49,566 nt of DNA, taken from positions 1 to 49,566 of the forward strand of contig CAJXYS010000021.1 of assembly GCA_913063035.1 (NCBI GenBank), read 5' to 3'. The notes under the pieces are model-generated. The model saw only the letters and a program-made list of their open reading frames with translations. It ran no database searches and was not told the DNA's origin. This DNA is from an uncultured Maritimibacter sp. Lineage in GTDB: Bacteria; Pseudomonadota; Alphaproteobacteria; Rhodobacterales; Rhodobacteraceae. A program made the translations under genes and the position numbers. Shown here in pieces: positions 35,501-44,922 of the stretch (the first letter of the stretch is position 1; every line of letters begins with the position of its first letter).

Positions 35501-38500
35501 GGCCGGCCTGAATTCTACAGCTTCCTCGGGCGGGACGGCACGGTTCTCGACCTGTCGCGCCTTAACCTTGCGAATGTCCGCCTGTGGAGTGAGGAGGTCG
35601 TCTACCGCGACAACCGCGGCCGGTTGGAGATCGCGACAACCGCCGCGAGCCCGCTTGCCGCGGGCCGCGATATCGAGATACACACCGGCGGCGGCGAGGA
35701 TACGGTGACACTCGCTGACACGGTGACTGCATCGCGTGACGTCGCGATGCTGCTTCAGGGTGGCCTCGATTCCGTCGCCGCGACGGCGCAGATCACCGCA
35801 ACCGAAGGCACGATCTACATCGACCTCGACGAGGGCCTCCTTCCGGAAGACCCGGAGAATGGACAGCGCCTATCCCAAGGTGTCGCCGTCGGGCGGGCAG
35901 GGCTTTCCGCGGGAACCGACGTGATCATTCTGGCATCGGGCGCTGCGCCCGTGGACGTGCTGGTGGAGGACGCGGTAACGGCCGCGCGCGACGTTGCCAT
36001 CCGCACAGGCGACGGGGCGGACACCATGGAGTTCGGCGCCGAGCTGACCGCCGGGCGCAGCGTCTTGATGATCGGCAATGGCGGCAGCGAAAAGGTGACG
36101 TTCGCCACCGATCTGACTGCCAACGACGGCGACATCACCGTCCGGTTGGGCGAGGGCGATGCGACCCGAGCGCAAGGCTTCGAGATCCTGCGCGGCGACA
36201 TGACGGCGGGCGGCGCCATCTCGTTGACCTCCACCGGCAGTACGGCAACCGTTGTCGCGCTCGACGGGCTGATCGAGGCGGGCGGCACGCTGAACGTGAG
36301 CACCGGCTCGGGCGACGACAGTTTCGCGCTGACCGGGACCGCGACTGCCGGAGAGGCACTGTCCATCGCGCTGGGCGCGGGCGCCGACCGGATCACCATC
36401 GACAAGGCCATCGCAAGCACCGGCGCCTCGGTGACCATCGATCTCGGGACCGGGCCTGCCCTGTCCGATATCGACCGCATCCTGGGCCGCGTGCCCGGCC
36501 GCGACCTGCTGACGCTGAGCGCGGGCATCACTGCGGCAACCTTCGTGCGCCTCGCGCAGAGCGGCAGCAACGGGACGACACTCGACGTCGCCGGTCCTAT
36601 CGTAGCGGGCACCGACATCACGATCGTCACCGGCGGCGGGAACGACCTGCTGACGTTGCGAGACGCGCTGACCGCGGGCGGACGTATCGACATTGCCACC
36701 GGCGCTGGCCGCGACGAGGTGCGCCTCCAACAGGCGGCGCGGGCAGAGAGTGGCGCGGTGCGCTTCGAGCTGGGCGCGGCGGCGGCGGGTGTCAGCCTGC
36801 TCGACCTGGAAGAGACTGTCCGGGCGGGCACCGATTTCATCGTCACCGCCAGCGGCGCGGGCGATGTGCTGGTGCGCATCGCCGAGGCCGTCACCGCAGG
36901 CGGTGCAGCGCGCATCGCCACCGGGGCGGGCGACGACGAGATCGTGATCGACGCCGTCGTCACCGCCGCTGCCGACGCCACCGTGGAGACCGGCGCGGGC
37001 GCCGACAGCATCGCCATCTCGCCGGCCGGCGCGGTGGAAAGCACCGGCGCCGACATCTCGATCGATCTGGGCTCCGCCGACGCGGTTCTGGACACGGTAG
37101 AGCTGGCGGGGGCGCTCGTTGCGGCCCATGCGCTCAGCCTGCGCAACACAGGCGCGGGTACCACGCGGCTCGTGGTCAATGCCGGTCGGCTGGTCGCGGG
37201 CGAGCAGGGCATCGGGATCGTGCTGGGCACCGGGACCGACGGGCTCGTGTTCGAGCGGGCCGAGCTGCGCAGCGGCGGAAACATCGCCTTCACCACCAAT
37301 GCTGGAGCCGATGCGGTCAGCCTCCGTGACGCCACCGTCGTCGCCACGGCCCGCGTGACACTCGACACTGGTGCGGAGGCCGACGACGTCGAGGTCCTGC
37401 GCAGCGACCTGCGGGCCGCCGAGACGCTCATCGCGCTGGGCGAGGGCGCGGATGTACTGCTGATGCGCGATCTGGTCCGCTTCGCAGGGGCGTCCACGGT
37501 CACCGGCGGCGCGGGCGATGATCGCCTCACTTTCGAGAGGATGCCAGACCAGGGCACGGGCGACAGCCTGCTGGTCGACGGCGCGCAGGACAGCGATCAG
37601 GTCACGGTGCAGACCCACGGTTCGCAGGGCGTTGTGCCCGGCGCCATCGATTACCGGATCGAGCTGCGCGACAGCGGCACGTCCGGCGATGACCGCCTGT
37701 TCTTCTTGGGCACCGCGCAGGACGATGTCGTCCTGTCGCGGCTGGGCAGCCTGGCGCTGCTGCATGGCGCGGCCGATGCGCTCGCGGCGGGGGGGGAGGC
37801 GGCGAGCGCGGAACGGGTGCTCTTCGATGCCAACCAGAACGCCGGAGCGGTGATCCTGACCCGCGCGGGCGACGACGTGCTGCGCTTCGACGATACCACC
37901 ACCGTCACGGCGGTGGATATGGGTGCTGGGGCCGACGACGTCTTGATCGGCCAGCTTTACGCGACGCGCCCGGCCTATGGCTCGGGCGACACCTTTGGCG
38001 GCGGCGAGCCTTCTGGGATCGAGACCACCGCGGCGGCGGGCCGTTGGCTGTCCAACGGGGTGGGTCATGCCACGCTGATCCATGCCGGCGACGGCGCGGA
38101 CCGGATCGAGGTCAACGCCAACAGTGGGAAACTGCGCCTCGAGGGTGCGGCGGGCGACGACACGTTCCTACTGCGCGCCTTCCGCTCCGAGGCCGGGCCA
38201 CGGATCAACGCAGAGGTCCGGATTGCCGGCGGCGCCGGGGTCGACCGGGTGATGGCCGAAGGCTCCGACGGGGCAGATATCTTCCGGGTCGAGGCCGCCG
38301 CGCTGACCGGCGCAGGCCGGAGCATCCGCCTTTCGGGTGCCGAAGAGCGCATCGCGCTCGATGCGCGCGGCGGCGACGACTCCATCGCCATCGAGGCGGT
38401 CGCCGCGGGCGTCCTGCTGGATATTCATGGTGGTGTCGGGAGCGATGCGGTCACGGTCGCGGGCGGCGTGCCCGCGGGCGTGACCGGCGCGGGCGCGGCC

Positions 38501-41500
38501 GGCGGCACCATCGGCGGCTTCGGCTTCGGCGCGCCGGGCGGGCCGGCTGGGCCGGTCTCGCTGGTGGAACGCGACATGGCGGGCTGGTTCGCGGCAGAGG
38601 CGGGCGCGGCCCGCGTGGGCGCCTCTGCGCTATCCGCCGATCCGCAGGCCGCGTCGCAGGGGGCACGGGTGCTTTCTGCCATTGCCGGGCTGGTCCGGGT
38701 GCATGGCGGGGCGGGCCTTTCGGATCCGCTGCGCGCGGTCGTCGTCGATGCGGGCGACGCGCCCGGTGGCGCGGGCTTGGCGAGGCCGCTGGCGGTGGAT
38801 ACGCAGGGCGTGGACAGCCTGACGGTCCGCGCCGATGCCGCGCGCAGCGCGCTGTCCGGGCGGATCGAGCTTGACGGGGCCTATCAGCGCATCTCAGGCC
38901 TCGGCCTCGCCGCCGGCACGATCAGCGCGGGGGAGCTTTCCCTACAGGGCGGCCTGCGGGCGACGGGGCTCGAACTGACCGAGCTTCTGCTGGGCGAAGG
39001 CGATGACCGTCTCGAGGTGGCGCGCCTGGCGCAGCTGTCCGACGGGCAGGGCGCCGTGACCGCGGTCCATGGCGGGGCGGGCAACGACACGTTGCTGTCC
39101 GGCACAGTCGATGAAGGCGCTGGACTGGTGCTCTTTGGCGATACCGAGGTGGGCGGCGCGTTCTATGCCGATATCCAGGCCGTCGAGGCCGCGGCGGGCA
39201 GCCTGTTCGGCGGCCCGCGGACAGAGCAGGAGCCGGGCAACGACGTCATCACGCTGGCCGGCGAGGGTGACGGCCTTGTCTTCGCGCATGGCGGCGGCGG
39301 TGCCGACACGCTGCGCGCGGGCGGCACGGGCGCCGTCCTGCTGGGCGGCGCGGGCGACGACCTGCTCGCAGGCGGCGCGGGCGGCGACCTTTTGATCGGC
39401 GATGGCACGTTGCGCCTTGATCGCGCGACGGTGTCTGTGCGGCTGACGGCGGGCGCGGGTGCCGGGGCGGACACGCTCCGCGGCGGCGCGGGCGATGACC
39501 GGCTCTGGGGTGACCATGCGGTCAGCGTCGCGCCGGTCGGGGCCTGGCGCGCCGACGCGGCACGGTTGATCGCGCTCGGCTCCGCCGCGGGTGGCGGCGC
39601 GGACCTGCTGGAGGCTGGCGAGGGGCGTGACCTGCTTGTCGGCGGCGGCGGGGCGGACCGCCTGAAGGCCGAAAGCGGCATGGCGGCCGACATCCTGATC
39701 GGCGACGGTGCGCGAGTGTCGCGCGACGCGCAGGGCATCGTGAGTCGGATCGAAAGCGTGGCGCTGGGCTCCGGAGCGGGCGACACGCTGCTGGGCGGCA
39801 GCGGCGGCGCCACCGTTCTGGGCGGCGAAGATGGCGACGACATCCGCGTGGCGGGCGGCACCGCCATCGTCGCGGGCGATCACGCAAGGCTCGATTTCGC
39901 GGGCGGCGCCCTGTCGGCCGTGCGTTCCCTGGCGCTGGCCGGCGCCGGGGATGACACGATCCGCACGGCAGCGGGCGACGATCTGCTGATCGGGGGCGGC
40001 GGTGCGGACCGCATCGTCACGACCGGGGGCCGCAACATCCTTGCGGGGGATCATGTCGAGGTCACCGGCCTCTCCGGCGCCGTCGCCCTCCCGGTCGAGG
40101 ACGGCGCGATCCGGGTGAAGTCGGTGCATGGCGGCGCGGCGCTCGGAGGTGCGGACCTCCTCGAGGGTGGCACGGGCCGAGACCTTTTGGTCGGCGGGCA
40201 GGGCGACGACACGCTGCTGGGCGGCGCCGGCGATGACGACCTGATCGGCGATCATATGCTGCCCGACGGCGCGGATACGGCCGGCTTCGCCACCGGGGCC
40301 GACGTCATCGACGCGGGCACCGGGGACGACGTGGCGCTGGGTGACACGGGCCACGTGGTCCTGTCCGCAACGGGTCTCTCGGCGCTCGTGACCGGCGGGA
40401 CCGGCGCGGCGGCGCCGCCAACAGGCGTCCTGTTGCGTGCCGTCTCCTACGATGGGTCGGGCACCTCAGGCGGAGCCGATTATATCCTTGGCGGCGCGGG
40501 AGCAGACATCCTGCTGGGTGGTGCCGGGGCGGATGTGATCCTTGGGGATGCGGCGCTTGCGCGCGGCACTGACGGCGCTGTGGCGACGGATCCGGCGACG
40601 CGCGCTGCGATCTGGACGGATGGTGCGGTGTTCGGCCTGCTGGACGGCGCGGCGGGCCAGGGCCTGACCGGCTACCGCGGTAGCACGGACCAGGACGCGC
40701 GCATCCTGATGGTGCAGGAGGGCGGCGCGCTCTACCTGTATGGTACCGCCACCTCTGGCGGGACGGACATCTTCGCACTGCGCGCCGTGGTGCAGCGCGG
40801 CCCCGAGGATGGCGACGACCATATCGAGGGCGGCTCAGGCGACGACCTTTTGATCGGGCAGGGCGGCTCCGACGACATCATCGGCGGCGGCTCGTCCATC
40901 TTGGGCGGCGAGACGCTGGCGGCAGCCGGATCGGATGCGCTGTTCGGCGGCACCGGGCGGCTTGAGGACGCCGCCCCGGCAGAGGGTAACGTGCTGGTCG
41001 CCGGCAATGCCTCCGTGCGGCGCCTTGTGGCATCGGGCGCCTATGTGCTCGAATCGGTGGACGACGCCGCGGAACGCGTGATCGCGCGCGCCGTCGAACT
41101 GGCCGGCGCCTCTGCCGGGACCAGCCCGTCGCGCCTCGTCGCGGCGGACGCTTCGGACCTGCTGATCAAGTCGCTGGTGGCCGATATCACCTTTGGCGAT
41201 CCCGAGGCGGCACCGCGCGGCGTCGAGGACGGCGGCAGTCGGGTCGTCCTGCCTGCCGATGCGCAGGCGGCCGCGCTGATCGGCGTGATCGATCGCGCCG
41301 CGCCGCAGGTCGCCATGCGCGATTTCGCGGGCCAGTCCGGCGTGGAGCTTTCCGTGGAGGCCCCGGTCTCGGAACGGCGCGCCGCATCGGTGCCGGTTTA
41401 TGGGTACGACCCGGAGAGCGGAGCGTTCCGCGAGACCACGCCGTTCAGCCGGCCGGTCACCGAGGATGCAGCCGAGGTGATCGACATCCGCACGGCCGGT

Positions 41501-43030
41501 GGCGACGGCTTTGCCTATCTCGATGATCTCGGCGGGCTGTGGCTGATGGGAAGCCCCCCCACGCTGGGCGGCGAGAGCGGCTCGGGCGGTGATAGCGGCG
41601 GTGATCCCGGCGGCGATACCGGCCTGCCACCGGATCCGCAGGTGCCAGAGGCCACCGAGGGCCTTGCGGGCGAGGCGGGGATCTTCCGCGGAGCCGCATC
41701 GGGCCGCGAGATCCGTGTCGATTTTGCCAAGTCGCTGCCGGATGCGGTGATCGTGCTGACCGGGATGGGCGAAGACCGGGAACCCCACACCTTGCGCGTC
41801 ATCGAACGTGACGCGACCGGGTTCACCTTTGTCGTTCAGCACTGGGCGTACTTAGACGGCAAGCGTCTCGATTCCGTCGATGTGCACTGGCTCGCCATCC
41901 GCCAGGGTATTCACCAGCTCGACGATGGCCGGATCATCGAGGCCGGTGTGGCCGATCTGGATCACAGGGGCGCGGCGGTGGATTTCGCTGCCGGATTCGG
42001 CGCAGCGCCGATCGTGCTGACCACCGTGCAATCGCGCAACGACGCAGCGCCCGTGGATGCCGATCCGTACGACGTCACCGCGCAGGGGGGCCGGATCCGG
42101 CTGGAGGAAGAGAAGGCGGCGGACGGTCGTCACGACACCGAGACCGTGGCCTATTTGGCAATCTCGCTCGGGTCGGGCAGCAGCCGCCAGTCCCTCGGCA
42201 GCTCGACCCGGACCTTCTCGCTGGGCGGGACCCGTGACGCAGTGGTGCTGGCCGAACGGCAAACCCGAAACGATACAGACCCGGCGATCGTGAACATCGA
42301 GCGTATTACGTCTAGTTCGGTCTCGCTCAGGCTGGCCGAGGATCGCTCCAAGTCCGGCAGCACGTTCCATGTGCACGAGACGCTGGGTCTCGCGGTCTTT
42401 GGACAGGGCGAAATCCTAGGCGATCTGCGCCAGCCCGCGCAGGACGGTGGCGCCTCCGGCGGCGGCGCATCGAGTGGCCCCACGTCGGGCGGATCGGGCG
42501 GCGGTTCCACTTCGGGCGGCGGCTCGCTCTTCGGATCGGGCAGCAGCCTGTTCGGTCGCTCCAGCCTGTTCGGCCGCTCGGCTCTGTTCGGCGGGTCTCT
42601 TTTCGGGCGCAGCGGGACGCCTGCGCCCGCCCCGGAACCCGAGCCGGACCCCGCGCCCTCCCCGGCGCCCGAGCCCGAACCGACCCCCGAGCCCGCGCCC
42701 GATCCAGCCCCGGCGCCCACGCCCGATCCTGCCCCGGCGCCCACGCCGGAACCGGATCCTGATCCGGCCGCGTCCGGCGGCTCCTCGTTCGGGCGCAGCT
42801 CGCTGTTCGGTTCGAGCAGTCTGTTCGGTCGGTCCAGCCTGTTCGGAAGGTCGTCGTTCGAGCGCAGCACGACGCCTGATCCCGAGCCTGTACCGGAACC
42901 CGCCCCGGAGCCGGAACCGGCACCGGAGCCTGCGCCATCCCCGACGCCCCGCGAACCGGAGCCAGAACGAAGGCGGTCCGTCAGCCTGTTCGGTCGTTCC
43001 AGTTTTTTCGGAGGGTTCTTCCGCCGATGA
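5600..43030 (+). CDS. Giant LEPR-XLL-type repeat adhesin, 12,476 residues
   Basis: A single open frame of 37.4 kb, preceded by AGGAGA at 5588-5593, 6 nt before the ATG. The product is roughly 1.2 MDa and I noticed no cysteine on reading it. There is no classical signal peptide; the N-terminus is basic ([16 protein letters not shown]) and carries the LEPRxLLSxD motif at residues 50-59. In order it then has: Ala/Gly-rich beta-helix-like repeats with inserted aromatic and helical modules (about 100-6800); other surface repeats (6800-7650); a short coiled coil (about 7660-7710); a unique core (7830-8300); one Ig-like unit (about 8630-8700); one flagellin-hook-like unit (about 9300-9390); Gly/Asp-rich repeats (9530-10950); RTX nonapeptides (11150-11800); three lectin-like domains (12020-12275); and a SLFGRS/Pro-Glu tail (12309-12476). 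LEPR-XLL proteins are known as very long repetitive surface proteins; adhesion or biofilm function here is inferred. Confidence 0.93.
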   Translation: MSFPFIARSFRPQRSDGRNRRLRRLLASRRARGTAPESQEFAPVYALEPLEPRILLSADPLTAGLTQVALQGVGNSFEIRLSEAEDTTRTRIEVLSDDEVVSEGFTEDEAGFALRGSDGDDDYQVTIVVEDGADLDPDFTISLNGGQGTDSITLESATGFDAKLSLASEAIEIAGALGRAEARLSSVTLTAEESDLVARSGGPMERAATVALKADIFTSGALQVTGRAAGLARFDVSGSYSGEQEGSTASITVDPGVKIQAGSVDMTATAAVDAEWTFGTRTTLQVGQALRATAAVDIGAGAEIDATGDVNITASEVVTANLEMKSGLLADVLNTAGDAQPASSLALDVDVVRDATITIAGTEGAAASVSGASVGIQAMSEGDIAASIGGGLFGVVDISARGQGDAARTAVTITHALIEARAADGSLSVTAQREGTVTAAGVRASIEVAHDVAVDVTGGALTGASIVLSAEDTARHLADVRFADVSRVSLDPARGVFVHAVNEVAGQVGVTATDTAIGAAQTLDVSALDARRLQAYVKVRQDYDATLLAGLGAFFQFGTGEGAARSSIAINQLKGGVAATLTGVDLGSGGTVRVDAASEVLMDARSRGATLATGENAAAAALSVAQNFLGIAAGSILQQGLGALIGLDWGLTRSRYDVDAVLSGWTGATLGGLAVKARNSHDLNATVTNVSEARATVPVIDGASLGMGFGLVGNTVEASTTAEIANQETAGRVTVTGDVVVKAEDDSTAHSNVRVLSSSVSSSDGGAQAFETLLGLVAPSNHVVNGQGTQDETIRFGQRVLLSQDYAGDAGDAGVFYRYMGTDQTLDLAAEDYTDALRWRREVETAIVPQGLNLTESDSVALGGVITRNDVVAPVIARLAQVTLHTTGAEVTVEAIRAGALSAITEVTGESSGGSSLDGSGTSMALGGAVTLNAIRGAADARVESVDIDTDSAAFSVRAENRLSLVADLRNGLTTGSQGGAALVAYNALGHGAPNLLTALSDLLGLVPTDAADFSARAEVVDSIVSAASVTVRAISAAQLSASITSDIASAASALMGADGAVMGGVLASNMVGGGAEARVASTTGGVGSADATDGDLTVVAKEDVELTSLTALKTAQSRDNDLGLGLVTAAAQAILDNYDYTTLSGNRELAFGDVVYTATGGGTRYQYMGEGETVDLGAADFADRGYWKELRPTNILPPGIGAGAASLAAGGEGESSAAFALVSRNRVEGGATARITGVGASASGALTLLARQSSRLTAQEASEVRALNTGGGSSASGGIVATNTMLGNASATVDDATVTSGSDVSVEARNIASARATVLTRMSASSEAVSLILSFNTVGFDPGNIFVQAAEALLGSDYLTNDKPGGAEARVSDSTVNAGRDLLVLAETRETLVDDLGPALDTSMIGEMVRDDEGARDEGKAAAAEAALVTAIREAGADVAGALTVEALAPGEIWFVRDEAGTVWRVKLDGQTGALRVERANYLDALLGNEVAANKSNGAVLFDMITSEPSPEGKTELKYGDTGMAAGGALASNRVASETVAIIEDAGARSIAAGRDISVKASDTSNILARSSLAVESIIENNLADFRQFASEFARQDYSYTTKSGPRFVLGGELVLIDEAVGGISAGSVYRYNGPGGTVDFSQLTQADLDGASWSRASGDPEFVDALFPSVGNLADSDSRAFGAIIVMNDTQGDVTARISGADATAAGNVTVHAISEAGLLARLDANVTSSGGSAFGTGESIARSGQIATNMVRNGALAEIVNTSIRRGGDVVVTAEQGAVLDARLLSAVASGDEALGGAIAFNSVGWDASNVLFSAIDALIGDPLLSDLVSDGTDGARARIINSDIRGFESGAIGAVAVRAFATNRMNATVSNAVDSSAGAVVDAGGSATSLLLSSNKSASFALAEISNTGGAATNRIIAGGDVDVAASDRQFFFSNNSLSTSSTTTNDGGAAVFQSSLNKLTPAEWAAVAGTAQTVTLRHGERVRVNDGGSARVYDFLGVDGTELDIGNADYSNLDLWREALTSTIVPQGLNVSDSDSRATGLIAVLNDLHGGATARIVDAVVTSRSGDVKVHAGLDSKFSASVDSEVTSSGGSALGDGESKSYGGAIATNVQLGGAEARIIRSDIAAGIASDAIAAAAARGSLPAPADLDAVAAGTAEDATEATVLQALATALDALGETVGTDAAARTLSGTQADGWSFGDGATTWAITYDAVNAWFEAELGEDDTGILLAPDAAQHAATLRDVARALERAGLRPDYDGTSTATLLRDLSLTVADGVTTLTDAAGTGFDVPGIGDVTVTALNDSRLDATTKFIAETGDTARNLVLAFNSVGWKPSNLLFNAVDALIGSPEVSTAFGGEDPADAVSVIEASDVLAGDAVAVTATNAARIDAVMSNDTTSAASALKGASGSAAGFALASNKLSSGAEARIVGEQVSGALAHEVVAPGGVTVKATNEAAIDATNTLAVTTTVANRFGVDLVFSFLESAANRYKYTSFSGEQNLRYGDIVRIGSNADTLPGDVAEGDLMLFLGNQAYTSKSGTQFLRQGDRFYLRRNLPPIDGADAVPAGSLFTYAGADGTEIDLAALTAADLAGADWTATPGSPIDFVTKTDLAAEDYGGEKWLKLPSGSLLDLVPDWLSLNATESAGTAISGMVAMNDLRGATRARIDTVELNAGAAVRVDAVNTVQLDALNEGHVLVKGGSAFVGGSTLGVNVNIATNLVLGDAESGIGGASITTGGGVTVNSDNRASITAEVDTETLVYGGGDSKAVGITLAFNAVGFEPQNLAFNLVDAFISTSLTGTQRAAAEAVIAGSTLDAGGDVEVAAVSRAGIDATITNAAVATSITLKESSAVSVAPVVALNRVASAANAIISGGTLSTGGAFALRAADEAAIDAEVIASSVAVGVSAKGGARSVSIAATFARNEVISDVLADVAELSSLRASSLALEATRGAQIRATGLSAAIAVAASVGGSGGSGSDTSGSDSGPTDPESEEPSSPDSGSGSGGKSPAISGGGAIAVNRVTGSIAATLRSVGLVESVSGDVTVQAENLASIDATVAAAAASVALSRQTSPAVGLGIAVADNLVGLSTRASLPVVDHTTDDTPMSLATGEVVKVTGGQARTGHLYEYLGPTRSSNLTNEAGNPVGFDLALEDFGDTDRWRRVDLENAADVARAAITDSDVEAAEALRITATNEQAVHAFVAAGSLAMSGGKTGVAVGGAGVGVTNRIRGGAVAEIDMAERIEALSLTVRATDDARIDATALAGSVAAAFGKTATAVSVGVAVSLNDIESTVRADVANVMLLDIEGDVVIEALGAAPAGGSVALPGIDPDDLDDAAEAAIKLLSLEGTGLTASQLDAAETDSAQLAGVISAINAEISDASLRIADSGAGTASLSSSVRADAGEGWSITDADGRVFALAFDDDGALELSQADPSDTADDADTLRALVTAIRGAIPGAFGLADAAAIDAAIADGGLRLSRRGEGAWALSGPDGTLFRIGLEGGDLVYSTPGIRSVAAAASLAAGIGKTGVAVSGAGAVALNAVTLSIAAGLGGSKLDGEGALRVHAGAASAIDAAVLMASLTAGFGKTGVGVSLGAAVARNVVDGADSAPAVVARITDSVVDVTGALSVTSTTAQSVNALVVAGSVALSGGKIGVGVSGSGTVALNEIDVDALARILGDRGVGTGPAVAAGSLLVETRNTSEIRAFAGAASIAFAAGATGVAVSLTGAVARNVIDSGATAEIVDVSDGLSVTGSAPHGTDGAAVIRALDKARISVIAAAASFAAGFGKVGVAVSGAGAVAENRIGGGVAARVDGSDLTVNTGDALVGARGESTVRALVAAASAAVAAGKVGVGASIGGAVAANLIGYRQQERAALAPDYVIGAATPTPLSIASDQVVYIERGVRADQAFRYTGDTPLQARAFADHATGDETLPDRIEQGELVLDSTTGRFHRYLGDSAFVLGDDFNTLSGIDFADTKLWRAGSLLELQDYGNADLWQRAGLIRSEAGILAEIRDSDVTVSDGDLSITASGTAAIRAATLAGSVAVAAGAVGVGIAGSGAVVVNRIATGPNAGIHGGRIEAANLTVRATDDARITATTAAASVAAGFGKVGVGVALAGAVSLNRVDNAVSAVVESADIALSEGTGALDIVARTAAEQQSSKMDGLTADALDDAAKTEILPEPGQLDAAAADADESEGETADILYALADAIRALGEPVSGELDPDKVTANSARADFALSRVAEDHWRFSDASGSWDIRLGADGHYRVDLQAGGSRILLSADRTKDAATLRDVAAKLRAAGEAVIFDDRSDAALLRDLRLSQVEEGKVWSLADAEGGRWTVSLGDSGFDVARGTITAVAAAASLAVAGGMVGVGVAGAGAVAINAVTSDTTARMVDAEVVQDIASVTVTASDLARIDAAVLSASIAAGFGKVGVGVALGASVARNFIGFDAHGQTPQVGDPSGRVEALIEDSVLGTGSASSERVGALDLSADSERAILGLVFAGSAAVAGGLVGVGVSGSGVYAENRVGGETRAAVLGAATRIDAGTIRIAAADVSRIDALAGALALGIAVGKVGVSVSLAGSVGFNRISSTVEAGMMRADGEAALGVIRTRSETGFGEAVSVTATNDARIAALSAAASISLAGGLTGVAIAGAGAGATNRITGQTMARIDGMDITAEAGNVDLAARSEARIVAGVIAAGIAAAAGGTGVGLGVGIAVGQNEIGFVADNSVNPTHATDSAPVTEITQGNTVRIASGTRAGEVYQYLGKDPIRAADYVDVIHATGPTSVGSGERVLDEATGRIWRNISDSARAFPGGEPDAHWVEENFLAVQDYTDTDAWRRTALAPARAGVAATIANADVEAKSGDVQVRAEGKQRIDALTASVAAAIALGGVGVGVSGAGAATGNWIGSDVEASIEFSTVKADGIYIDARDDSRINAITGAMGLAAALGGTAVSVSISVAAATNLVQNSVLATSEGSDLTATGKRSGSDDAITIKAVTTDEADKAALTGDLPTAAELDDAAEKDVVETTEADKAAYKTEFETDTAPGEKLDAADAAADAAVLRKLKAALEAQGETVVADTSSDAMTLATLRLAVLEEGKAWSLVDAEGRQWAIRLGGGGLLEAASATINALSAASSVALSGALGVGVAVAGAGAGAVNAVLSDTRARVEGGELSASAGHVRVEADTFSRLNAAVLSTAIAIAGAGAGLLIGVGGGSGAGGTGGTAGGGGVGAVGAGVGAAPGAPAGGTAGTSGGGLLGAIGSLAAGGGVSVALGASAARNFIGRDLSGDAVANSGRTHAEIVSARVDAGTRDLIVDAAADQAIASVVFAGAGAATVGGFGVAVSASGVYSENQIDSDVLARVGGAGLDIDAGRVSVQATDTSRIDAIASALSVSLAGGLLTGVAVALAGTHAINTIGSVTAARIDGASASDDRVDAGTGGITVMAEGRSRINAVATAVSVSAGIGATGVAVSGAGAGARNEITSDVAAHVARARLATDGDLSVTAEDAGRIQAAIAAGSAALGAGGVGAGVAIGVAIARNVIGFAPDPTFAPTHQLGVHQPSQISNGETVRISGGLREGQVYRYIGEETLKASDFVEKELDTEDSSVSVDENQRVFDTATGRIWRNAGPGSASFAGAAAAEQNSRWVEESFLGGQDYGNADLWREVALQGSGTGVSAVIEDATIAKADAITVKAESTQQIKAITASATMALAAGGIGVGVAGSGAGARNLIGATIEARVATSDVDNTDRLSVTAVDGSSLDAVTFAGAAAAGFGLGAGVALAIGVSSALNRVETSVLAEVVGSDVALSGAGASGTAAALLVQARTGPLSTDGTELAAVSASELDALAQAGSSTSVDDLRTALQAMSEAPVSDALRISVVEKDGSGNGLSWSVIDEATGQRWFLEKAAGGAIAAKRATINAVAAAVAASAGVGATGVALSGAGATADNVVAGETKARIAGRKSDGIVTTQGTVRVASTSHAQIDAGVLTAAISAAGGAVGVGAAIGAAISRNTIGEGGGETLALVENTRIRSAASALQIEALSDRGIRSVVFSGAAAAAGGAVGVSLSGAGVGSFNAIGGATRAEIRGANSDIDVARIAIHAQDSSEIRANANAVALSLAVGAVAFSGSVAATEARNTITAETTAGIVRGTATGSDGLVKTGLGDVSVTALDDMRIDAQAAAVALAASGGALAASLSGAGAGSVNAITSRTVARITGMTVVSAKSVKVDADGTAAIEADIVSAADSLAIGAGAIGVSIGASTSKNEIGGVRADGRKSGVFARIEDADVTAGGQPLTLESEFKRLVRGSYALGSDNRLYQYFGPDGGRVDVSALDPVTDPDWDLVRTFDEALQDYENGTDVSAPGSSESGASLAPVKPQLVTGTIVQRDGKWYRYEQPSAGEAIAANPANWQQLSSADNQLPDAGQTLERGQRAKFGGAWYRYIGEALTLAPAYSAGVQAVQNGGWRDIGAPILVDDSDVLDSTADDFSGGTVDFGKYLRVSIEGAERHFRYVGEIGATPQGVPPVQVDAGFLDSAKYLGAEWIDVSEDVILSSRLVTPVIVDMAEIVDASAAGEEYSATISSGEVLRTDVEGSVRSFRYLGASDKVIDADFLGNEEYPSGEWADITQDILITDRSNPTSGEATSVTVAPGEILARTVDGDDVFFINETGTPITVSGGYVEGILGGAYDWAQVPDAADQDFWPNGTVVSYGGELRQYVEPAAVEINVTEAGWTELQAQDPDSSAYDRDGNYVALSSPAFSLEPGVFVRNADGKVYQYQGVARHADLWAVDFATDTDWVDVASGGASGADISVNARMDAMIDADVGAFAVALSAGGIGLSGAGSGTTSTNIIAYDVGAEVLGSTLDAKVGDVNVGSSDESRIDAAVASASIAGAVGAIAGSVSIAVSLAEVGITGAVYADTVDTDIGSERAGRPVGGARNLTVSADDSRVTDVTSEASSISASSGFGFAASGGGAEARVTDQGIRRASVQTTSGTANQINLVEDATVTVNSVSRHDAVVQSESIAAGLIAIAGGGATADVTSTAEVEASVLGVGLSAGSLTVAADRLGATRARVESMTVGTTAGVGASVANIATGNAVTARAGGKDGGPQGSFSLGRLSITARSDAIAGEDLADVSATAAGGGILIGVQSTNATATNTSKVKAALASRAQFAVAGNTTVSASSAGAQSGYSSGVAGGLVAVGATDATLTTQSDVSAEAGSNVTFTGINLSFLATARDANSFDILAGAYGFGSGTAAAGKTESDSDVFVGMRDATSGSNFRVFDTLTMSGGLTVAPDGSIETSAIGAIAGSGARIDHDVRGRTMGAIGAKVTVTAGEIDASLINTLRGESFVDSSTGGLASGASSHTRTDVGFSSKFIFGKDSDTTTTDRNGRLYVRAANALFQNDRVQLQTWGAISGAGAYGTFDAKSRALEAHIVVDEGAKIHATGELEFEVGGAADVYLGSRSETHGAATVALGSAVTRVTPDQRIVFKQGSVTLSEEDMYVSAGIDRNLKMPINVFESRVDNFAGSVIPISDLETVALYEAKNIIDVQGGARIESFANIDLNADGWGDVGVTGAAKATNWTSGLADALGGGSVGSGDGKARAELFADVINDGMIVTGATRNKVLRLDVDANGNIYEDKVTPTTAGGTSTGNIPWSVRREGLVAPQFEEIEKAREKLAEYGASNNQALKNFLRDKIARLEQELLTLGQAERRGNEIVPARGEADVVRIGPVKAQAGRVRILSDTLYGGGTFDVPRDTSIIIESDTHAQVEIAGIEIPEFNGGIYFNGIDVSILGGVDAAKAEIETESQKGVDENNRNFDGFGTRDGAAPTPTLNFTAQTLAAAEGQPLVTISVTDINNFFDGKTAPPAQNIEIIGDVIARTAKIVIVNPSNGGSITASAQVVGAEVIMNAKSTVNISGVQEAHVGGNPIGQLLNSGLIGRQGTSSTSPSSWDAVVDSINNNLTDGQLANVDLDAILDPDAPTPGYIYAGRVTIDAAYINVAGLIQAGKKNFDLVLGSAERNAILQALRSRDNIAPISLSNGDFKAVFDRSDSTLVIREMRPTGGTIDLTGRIVNTGKGRLVANAGFPEISIVNNTGLDFINIAVETLDASRRGDGIIKIEDLERDRLTIYTKKADGSVRIDRESLSTGVGNSENAGAGSSLDYSPASGMRYGFAIGQESTVRERSRWEESSWPAGWELLDLGSEDIPVPPTRKTLDAELIEDSNYFYRDPGKPSYTFDKNTVQTSATDWRRTYYDTRTTWYGKKIYTYEYSRTVGEFTTYSHTVRADRAIEIDFRYNTEGSIFIDGGGSDVLIDGQLMNLNGETRIETDGDIRARSSVLSVSSEQASSAPTSTVGGRRIELVAGGKVGTDKTALPVALTNSTTASLYGRAGERFNITQATGPLRLDLVETTGAASQRGRVEIGTKDGIYKASTSGAQGLVRGGQIAMSSSAGGVGANAAPIRLDSGTASDHSVAITSAKAVHVTEIVGDMRVDRIDAAGQHVSIKVVSGDIVDGNDVEEVDDRAVAELLGSVWTDMALTAGTGANDKVEDAKDGLRGTKTREYRTYWTWREAQGEDFEAFLAGDKDYRFPPEEEATLLARYEADGDTEEEARAKLETVRLARANQLKSLHGDFADAAYATVAGRADAGASVTVEWNGTSRTVEANRQGRWSVAFDRTEAGAATGPQSVSGGTVGTTAVDAYNPDHIVALTQSEIEGIEASIKIWTPDELIYGFGVGLLQPVTDTQTANEEPNIIAGSLSLDVHGSIGLTEGQELIDLDQELTGEQRVLLAAAERRDISFLTTDRISARVNFDGAGNRLVKSAPVGADWRSIFKAGDKLQVEGTTENATEGRLYTVESVTAHSLVFTDDGARTVDATEFLQDIHLAAVSLNPLGDEVDVLVDVNASAGTITRKDGADFGDTFAVGDRLVVANVSPAAPGFEEGARRPSANVNTANTAYTVEEISGDTITLSGALSDEADIALNMRAPEDVAWVQVRLQDDFNVKVTGAIETLAGGDTFLGSEQDLQLVRVDAGEAVRVKTAGNIASLRDDSAEAILATDSLILESGSGAIGSAALRIWYDLTSPEADVTARASKDIWIGETVGDMRVGTVYSRSGAADLRAQAGDLVDAIDASYVNIEAADIRLRAAGDIGSAANPFDIEARDGENGVVTLFAGQDITVIESNGSMAIRQVSAGGDVTLTAAVSILDAVDLADPGDFYSDAEPNPAASLPVTDISGDGITLTALLGFIGEVGNELDIDMSRNAPGLLRTSSFNNTYLIETAGDIRLDQISARPPIAQHSDIALSDALAGGDTLTVTIDGADLALTIAAGEAPETLAGRLAAAITASDLLGNVVRAQAIGSTVSLEALAPGVPFTAALAVNGAAPGGKATLTQTKAAEDGRTAFITAIDGSILNAAPGSQPNIRGGGAFLVAQKDIGRVDNPILSQISRVQGEATTGDTYLTNLGPLEVTSITGGEIGMKADDRIDVVSSSPIRFTKDVEAGGDVRYRATETRPEDYDTITVVSGVSISSTGGSITFEAGDDFLVEAGGSVSAQTDLRIVTDFDDGDLQGGDVTIAGTITAQDGEVRIETSALQGDALAVSGSIDAATDVVVLTGAGDDSLGVTGQVRTGSGDIVLDFGTDGDAMDTLSLSANGLLDAGRDVRVLKLPKADHVAPEAGEVTLAPGAIVRVERMLTEEDEDGTEPGRSLRFVSWQGDPGTLVDLSTADFDDRAFWAPVADVPAASGVMSVVMADTAAISVDRDLLIWTGSGDDSLSGALDLAAERDLTIRTGAGTDSVSSTKPLTATTGAITIELEEGASSGLPSLMPPQELAMTGAGMVAGTDIRVSGTGAAPTAIRSEAPLAAGRDIVFTTARGADVFTFEGDLTAARDIVVLAASGADRITLDANMTATAGTIRLDFGDDRDTLDRVNVNGAMTAGTDILFHKLPQADAIIASDEGELRLSEGDVVRVDLSGRPEFYSFLGRDGTVLDLSRLNLANVRLWSEEVVYRDNRGRLEIATTAASPLAAGRDIEIHTGGGEDTVTLADTVTASRDVAMLLQGGLDSVAATAQITATEGTIYIDLDEGLLPEDPENGQRLSQGVAVGRAGLSAGTDVIILASGAAPVDVLVEDAVTAARDVAIRTGDGADTMEFGAELTAGRSVLMIGNGGSEKVTFATDLTANDGDITVRLGEGDATRAQGFEILRGDMTAGGAISLTSTGSTATVVALDGLIEAGGTLNVSTGSGDDSFALTGTATAGEALSIALGAGADRITIDKAIASTGASVTIDLGTGPALSDIDRILGRVPGRDLLTLSAGITAATFVRLAQSGSNGTTLDVAGPIVAGTDITIVTGGGNDLLTLRDALTAGGRIDIATGAGRDEVRLQQAARAESGAVRFELGAAAAGVSLLDLEETVRAGTDFIVTASGAGDVLVRIAEAVTAGGAARIATGAGDDEIVIDAVVTAAADATVETGAGADSIAISPAGAVESTGADISIDLGSADAVLDTVELAGALVAAHALSLRNTGAGTTRLVVNAGRLVAGEQGIGIVLGTGTDGLVFERAELRSGGNIAFTTNAGADAVSLRDATVVATARVTLDTGAEADDVEVLRSDLRAAETLIALGEGADVLLMRDLVRFAGASTVTGGAGDDRLTFERMPDQGTGDSLLVDGAQDSDQVTVQTHGSQGVVPGAIDYRIELRDSGTSGDDRLFFLGTAQDDVVLSRLGSLALLHGAADALAAGGEAASAERVLFDANQNAGAVILTRAGDDVLRFDDTTTVTAVDMGAGADDVLIGQLYATRPAYGSGDTFGGGEPSGIETTAAAGRWLSNGVGHATLIHAGDGADRIEVNANSGKLRLEGAAGDDTFLLRAFRSEAGPRINAEVRIAGGAGVDRVMAEGSDGADIFRVEAAALTGAGRSIRLSGAEERIALDARGGDDSIAIEAVAAGVLLDIHGGVGSDAVTVAGGVPAGVTGAGAAGGTIGGFGFGAPGGPAGPVSLVERDMAGWFAAEAGAARVGASALSADPQAASQGARVLSAIAGLVRVHGGAGLSDPLRAVVVDAGDAPGGAGLARPLAVDTQGVDSLTVRADAARSALSGRIELDGAYQRISGLGLAAGTISAGELSLQGGLRATGLELTELLLGEGDDRLEVARLAQLSDGQGAVTAVHGGAGNDTLLSGTVDEGAGLVLFGDTEVGGAFYADIQAVEAAAGSLFGGPRTEQEPGNDVITLAGEGDGLVFAHGGGGADTLRAGGTGAVLLGGAGDDLLAGGAGGDLLIGDGTLRLDRATVSVRLTAGAGAGADTLRGGAGDDRLWGDHAVSVAPVGAWRADAARLIALGSAAGGGADLLEAGEGRDLLVGGGGADRLKAESGMAADILIGDGARVSRDAQGIVSRIESVALGSGAGDTLLGGSGGATVLGGEDGDDIRVAGGTAIVAGDHARLDFAGGALSAVRSLALAGAGDDTIRTAAGDDLLIGGGGADRIVTTGGRNILAGDHVEVTGLSGAVALPVEDGAIRVKSVHGGAALGGADLLEGGTGRDLLVGGQGDDTLLGGAGDDDLIGDHMLPDGADTAGFATGADVIDAGTGDDVALGDTGHVVLSATGLSALVTGGTGAAAPPTGVLLRAVSYDGSGTSGGADYILGGAGADILLGGAGADVILGDAALARGTDGAVATDPATRAAIWTDGAVFGLLDGAAGQGLTGYRGSTDQDARILMVQEGGALYLYGTATSGGTDIFALRAVVQRGPEDGDDHIEGGSGDDLLIGQGGSDDIIGGGSSILGGETLAAAGSDALFGGTGRLEDAAPAEGNVLVAGNASVRRLVASGAYVLESVDDAAERVIARAVELAGASAGTSPSRLVAADASDLLIKSLVADITFGDPEAAPRGVEDGGSRVVLPADAQAAALIGVIDRAAPQVAMRDFAGQSGVELSVEAPVSERRAASVPVYGYDPESGAFRETTPFSRPVTEDAAEVIDIRTAGGDGFAYLDDLGGLWLMGSPPTLGGESGSGGDSGGDPGGDTGLPPDPQVPEATEGLAGEAGIFRGAASGREIRVDFAKSLPDAVIVLTGMGEDREPHTLRVIERDATGFTFVVQHWAYLDGKRLDSVDVHWLAIRQGIHQLDDGRIIEAGVADLDHRGAAVDFAAGFGAAPIVLTTVQSRNDAAPVDADPYDVTAQGGRIRLEEEKAADGRHDTETVAYLAISLGSGSSRQSLGSSTRTFSLGGTRDAVVLAERQTRNDTDPAIVNIERITSSSVSLRLAEDRSKSGSTFHVHETLGLAVFGQGEILGDLRQPAQDGGASGGGASSGPTSGGSGGGSTSGGGSLFGSGSSLFGRSSLFGRSALFGGSLFGRSGTPAPAPEPEPDPAPSPAPEPEPTPEPAPDPAPAPTPDPAPAPTPEPDPDPAASGGSSFGRSSLFGSSSLFGRSSLFGRSSFERSTTPDPEPVPEPAPEPEPAPEPAPSPTPREPEPERRRSVSLFGRSSFFGGFFRR
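5747..5776 (+). other. LEPRxLLSxD motif of the giant protein
   Basis: Encodes [10 protein letters not shown], residues 50-59, within [17 protein letters not shown]. This motif defines the N-terminus of LEPR-XLL giant proteins, where it follows a basic leader. It is a candidate sorting or processing signal, since the protein has no normal Sec signal. Confidence 0.85.
7958..14400 (+). repeat. Giant-protein repeat zone 1: five super-repeats of about 1.05-1.6 kb
   Basis: Two landmark motifs recur in step. One is an aromatic module (consensus YxYxG...L..DY.D...W) near 7958, 9010, 10390, 11525 and 13072 (doubled). The other is FNxVGxxPxNxxFxAxDALIG near 8550 (degenerate), 9602, 11005, 12587 and 13925. 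Between them lie Ala/Gly-rich units with N-x-V/L and AxI/AxV turns typical of right-handed beta-helix surface proteins. The zone also has two helical insert modules, near 9860 and 12000. Confidence 0.75.
14900..24470 (+). repeat. Giant-protein repeat zone 2: four super-repeats of about 2.2-2.6 kb
   Basis: The basic unit is about 63 residues (190 bp) and carries a Gly/Ala-rich core such as [17 protein letters not shown]. Cores of the GAG type (VSGAGAV) tend to alternate with cores of the VSLGAAV type. Aromatic modules start near 14905, 17250, 19789 and 22250. A helical insert (LDA... then GKxWSLxDAEGRxW) occurs near 15590, 18090, 20580 and 23080, always just before an A-S-L/V-A Gly-rich core. 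The even spacing points to duplication of a whole unit of about 830 residues followed by divergence. Confidence 0.78.
24470..25995 (+). repeat. Concentrated array of aromatic (carbohydrate-binding-like) modules
   Basis: About eight short modules are packed end to end between the GAG repeats and the next zone. Examples are [16 protein letters not shown] ending in [24 protein letters not shown] ending in GWRDI, and [19 protein letters not shown] ending in GWTEL. The pattern of a Gly turn, V-x-x-x-G, Y-x-Y and a terminal Trp resembles CBM5/12-type sugar-binding units; this likeness is by eye only. Confidence 0.6.
26000..34200 (+). other. Non-repetitive core of the giant protein with single-copy domains
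   Basis: Includes a coiled coil at about 28580-28720 ([26 protein letters not shown]). A block at 29080-30700 contains [14 protein letters not shown], and [14 protein letters not shown] reminiscent of filamentous-haemagglutinin helices. It ends in a Tyr-rich hinge and [16 protein letters not shown] charged helical stretch ([12 protein letters not shown] to [12 protein letters not shown], 31270-31490) leads into an Ig-like unit ([20 protein letters not shown], about 31500-31690). A flagellin-hook-like unit ([20 protein letters not shown], about 33490-33760) occurs once. Confidence 0.6.
34200..38450 (+). repeat. Gly/Asp-rich AGRDI / GxGDD repeat zone
   Basis: Repeats of roughly 70-100 residues alternate AGRDI or AGTDI strands with TGAGDDS or TGSGDDS turns and IDLG or LDFG strands. 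The Asp-rich turns suggest calcium binding. Two aromatic modules (near 34606 and 35450) interrupt it, so the module seen in zones 1 and 2 reappears here. Confidence 0.65.
39060..40990 (+). repeat. RTX (haemolysin-type calcium-binding) nonapeptide region
   Basis: Clusters of GGxGxDxLx nonapeptides occur, for example [51 protein letters not shown] and [20 protein letters not shown]. They are broken up by loops of 30-60 residues. These repeats form calcium-bound parallel beta-rolls, usually folding only after export into high calcium, as in seawater. Confidence 0.9.
41664..42420 (+). other. Three tandem lectin-like surface domains
   Basis: The first copy has AVIVLTGMG...[27 protein letters not shown]. 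The second has [13 protein letters not shown]...RIRLEEEK...[14 protein letters not shown]. The third has [17 protein letters not shown]...[10 protein letters not shown]...[13 protein letters not shown]. They share a hydrophobic VVL strand, a ND(x)P loop, a V-x-L-x-E strand and a HxxE-hydrophobic-G ending. The pattern recalls H-type lectin-like domains of large surface proteins, so glycan binding is plausible. Confidence 0.6.
42524..43027 (+). repeat. SLFGRS-repeat tail with two Pro/Glu/Asp linkers
   Basis: Residues about 12309-12339 carry several copies of SLFGRS or close variants. A Pro/Glu/Asp/Ala linker follows (about 12340-12390), then a second SLFGRS block (about 12395-12421) and a second linker. 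The terminal sequence is [15 protein letters not shown]. The last residues are aromatic and basic, unlike a common type I secretion signal. Anchoring or sorting is a possible role. Confidence 0.8.
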
Positions 43031-43058
43031 CGTCAGGGTCGCATGAGAAACTCGCGCC

Positions 43059-44921
43059 ATGACCATGCTGGGTGCCCGCACCGAGGAGGCGCTGGGGCGT
43101 GGCGCGCAGAGGACCGCCCCGGACGAGGTCCGGGCGGACCTGCTGGCCGAGCGGCTCTTTACGCGGCTCGGCCGGCTTCCGGGGGTGGAGGATGTCGTAC
43201 TTTGCATCGAGCTCGGGACCAGAACAGAGGGCCCGTCCGGCGACCGGATTCTTCACCCGGCTGGCCGGTTGCCCGCCGCGGGGCTGGCTGCCGCAGTGTC
43301 AGAGGTGCGCCGTCTTGCCGCGCCGGTGGTGGCCGGTGCGATACCCGGCGGGCCCGAGGCGAAAGGCCCCTGTTTCGTGGCGGTGCCTTTCTGTGCGCAG
43401 CAGGGCGGCCCGGTCACGGCGATCCTGTCGGCCGAGCTGCGTCTGTCCGACCGGGACAGCCTGACCACAGCGCTGGACATGTTGGACCTGGCGCTCGGCT
43501 GGTTGCGGGCCGAGTTCGCCGAGGGCGCCCGCGATGCGGCCGCGGCGCAGGCCGGGCTTTCCGCCTCGGCGCTGGGCGCTGTGGTCACTCTGGCCGAACC
43601 GCCCCGGCTTGCGGAATCGCTCCAGGCGCTCGCGGTCGATCTCAAGGAGCGTTTCGGCTGCGACCGGGTCTCGATCGGGCTGGCGGGGCTGCGGCGGGTC
43701 CGGGTGAGGGCCATTTCCAATGCGCCGCAGATCTCGCGCGCGCAGCCGCTCGTGCGCAATCTGGCCGCCGCGATGGAAGAGGCGCTGGACCAGGACAGCC
43801 CGTTGCTCTGGCCAGTGCCTGGCAGCGCCGGCCCGAGGGTGACCGAGGCCCAAGCCGCGCTGGCCGAGGCCGATTCTCGCCGGGCCGTTTTCACCGTACC
43901 CATGACGGCGCATGACCGCGAGGTCGGCGCGCTGGTGTTCGAGCGGCACGATGCGCAGGGCTTCGGACAGGCGGAGCTGGAAACGCTGGAGGCGGTTGTG
44001 ACGACGCTCAGCCCGCTGCTCGACGAGAAGCGCCGCAATGACAGGCTGCTGCTCGTCAAGGCGATGGCGTCCCTGCGCGACCTGGCGGCGGCGGCAATCG
44101 GTCGGCGGCACTTCGCGTGGAAGACCGCGGCGCTGGGCGCCGTGGCGGCTGTCTGGGCGCTGAGCGCCGTGCAGGTGCCGGACGCGATCAAGGCCGAGGC
44201 GGTGGTGGAGGGCGTGCAACAACGCTTGGTTTCGGCCAGCTTCGACGGCTTCATCGCCGAGGCCCCGGTGCGCGAGGGCGACCGGGTCGCCGCGGGTGAC
44301 CTGCTGGTGCGGCTGGACGACCGCGAGCAGGCGCTGGAACTGCTGCGTCTCGACACGCAGACGGATGAGACGCAACTGGAACTCGACCGCGCTATCGGTG
44401 AACAGGAACGCGCCGTGGCGCAGATTCTGCGCGCGCGGCTGGACCAGCTCGAGGCGCAACGCCGGCTCGTGGAAGAGCGCATGGCGCGGATGCGGATCAC
44501 CGCGCCGTTCGCCGCGGTAGTGATCTCGGGCGACCTGTCGCGCGCCGTGGGCCGCTCCGTCTCTCGCGGAGAGCCTTTGCTGACCATCGCGCCCGCCGGC
44601 GATTACCGCATCCGCCTGATCGTGGATCAGTCCGACGCCGACTTTGTGGCGCCTGGACTGGAGGGCGCGCTGCGGCTGACCGCGCGGCCCGGGCAGGATC
44701 ACACGATCACACTGGCCGAGACCCTGCCGGTGGCGCAATATGCTGACGGACGCACCACCTTCGCCGTCGAGGCCCGCTTTCGCCAGGCTCCGTCCGACGC
44801 GCTGCACGGGATGGAGGGCAGCGCCCGCATCGCCATCGGCGAACGGGCGCTGGGCGCAGTGTGGTTCGGCCCGCTCGTCGATCGGGTGCGGCTGTGGCTG
44901 TGGGGGGCGGGACTAAGCTGA
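43059..44921 (+). CDS. GAF-domain HlyD-type membrane-fusion protein
   Basis: A 620-residue protein with an unusual build. The first 180 residues are a cytoplasmic region with no clear match. A GAF-like domain covers about 185-335 (LKERFGCDRVSIGLAG, FTVPMTAHDREVGALVFER, then a helix with LETLEAVVTTLSPLL). One transmembrane helix lies at about 354-370. The HlyD adaptor body follows: first lipoyl half SASFDGFIAEAPVREGDRV (about 390-410), a Gln/Glu/Arg coiled coil (425-475), the second half ITAPFAAVVISGDLS (about 481-495) and a beta-barrel end. The topology should be N-in, C-periplasmic. GAF domains usually bind small molecules, so this adaptor may gate export in response to an internal signal (inference). 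It starts 28 bp after the giant gene; the next start is 1 bp beyond its stop. Confidence 0.87.
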   Translation: MTMLGARTEEALGRGAQRTAPDEVRADLLAERLFTRLGRLPGVEDVVLCIELGTRTEGPSGDRILHPAGRLPAAGLAAAVSEVRRLAAPVVAGAIPGGPEAKGPCFVAVPFCAQQGGPVTAILSAELRLSDRDSLTTALDMLDLALGWLRAEFAEGARDAAAAQAGLSASALGAVVTLAEPPRLAESLQALAVDLKERFGCDRVSIGLAGLRRVRVRAISNAPQISRAQPLVRNLAAAMEEALDQDSPLLWPVPGSAGPRVTEAQAALAEADSRRAVFTVPMTAHDREVGALVFERHDAQGFGQAELETLEAVVTTLSPLLDEKRRNDRLLLVKAMASLRDLAAAAIGRRHFAWKTAALGAVAAVWALSAVQVPDAIKAEAVVEGVQQRLVSASFDGFIAEAPVREGDRVAAGDLLVRLDDREQALELLRLDTQTDETQLELDRAIGEQERAVAQILRARLDQLEAQRRLVEERMARMRITAPFAAVVISGDLSRAVGRSVSRGEPLLTIAPAGDYRIRLIVDQSDADFVAPGLEGALRLTARPGQDHTITLAETLPVAQYADGRTTFAVEARFRQAPSDALHGMEGSARIAIGERALGAVWFGPLVDRVRLWLWGAGLS

Positions 44922-44922
44922 G

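Noticed and set aside
39060-40990. CRISPR-like array suggested by regular short DNA repeats rich in GGCGGCGCGGGCGATGAC.
   Set aside because: The repeats encode in-frame RTX nonapeptides, vary at third positions and have no constant spacer length.
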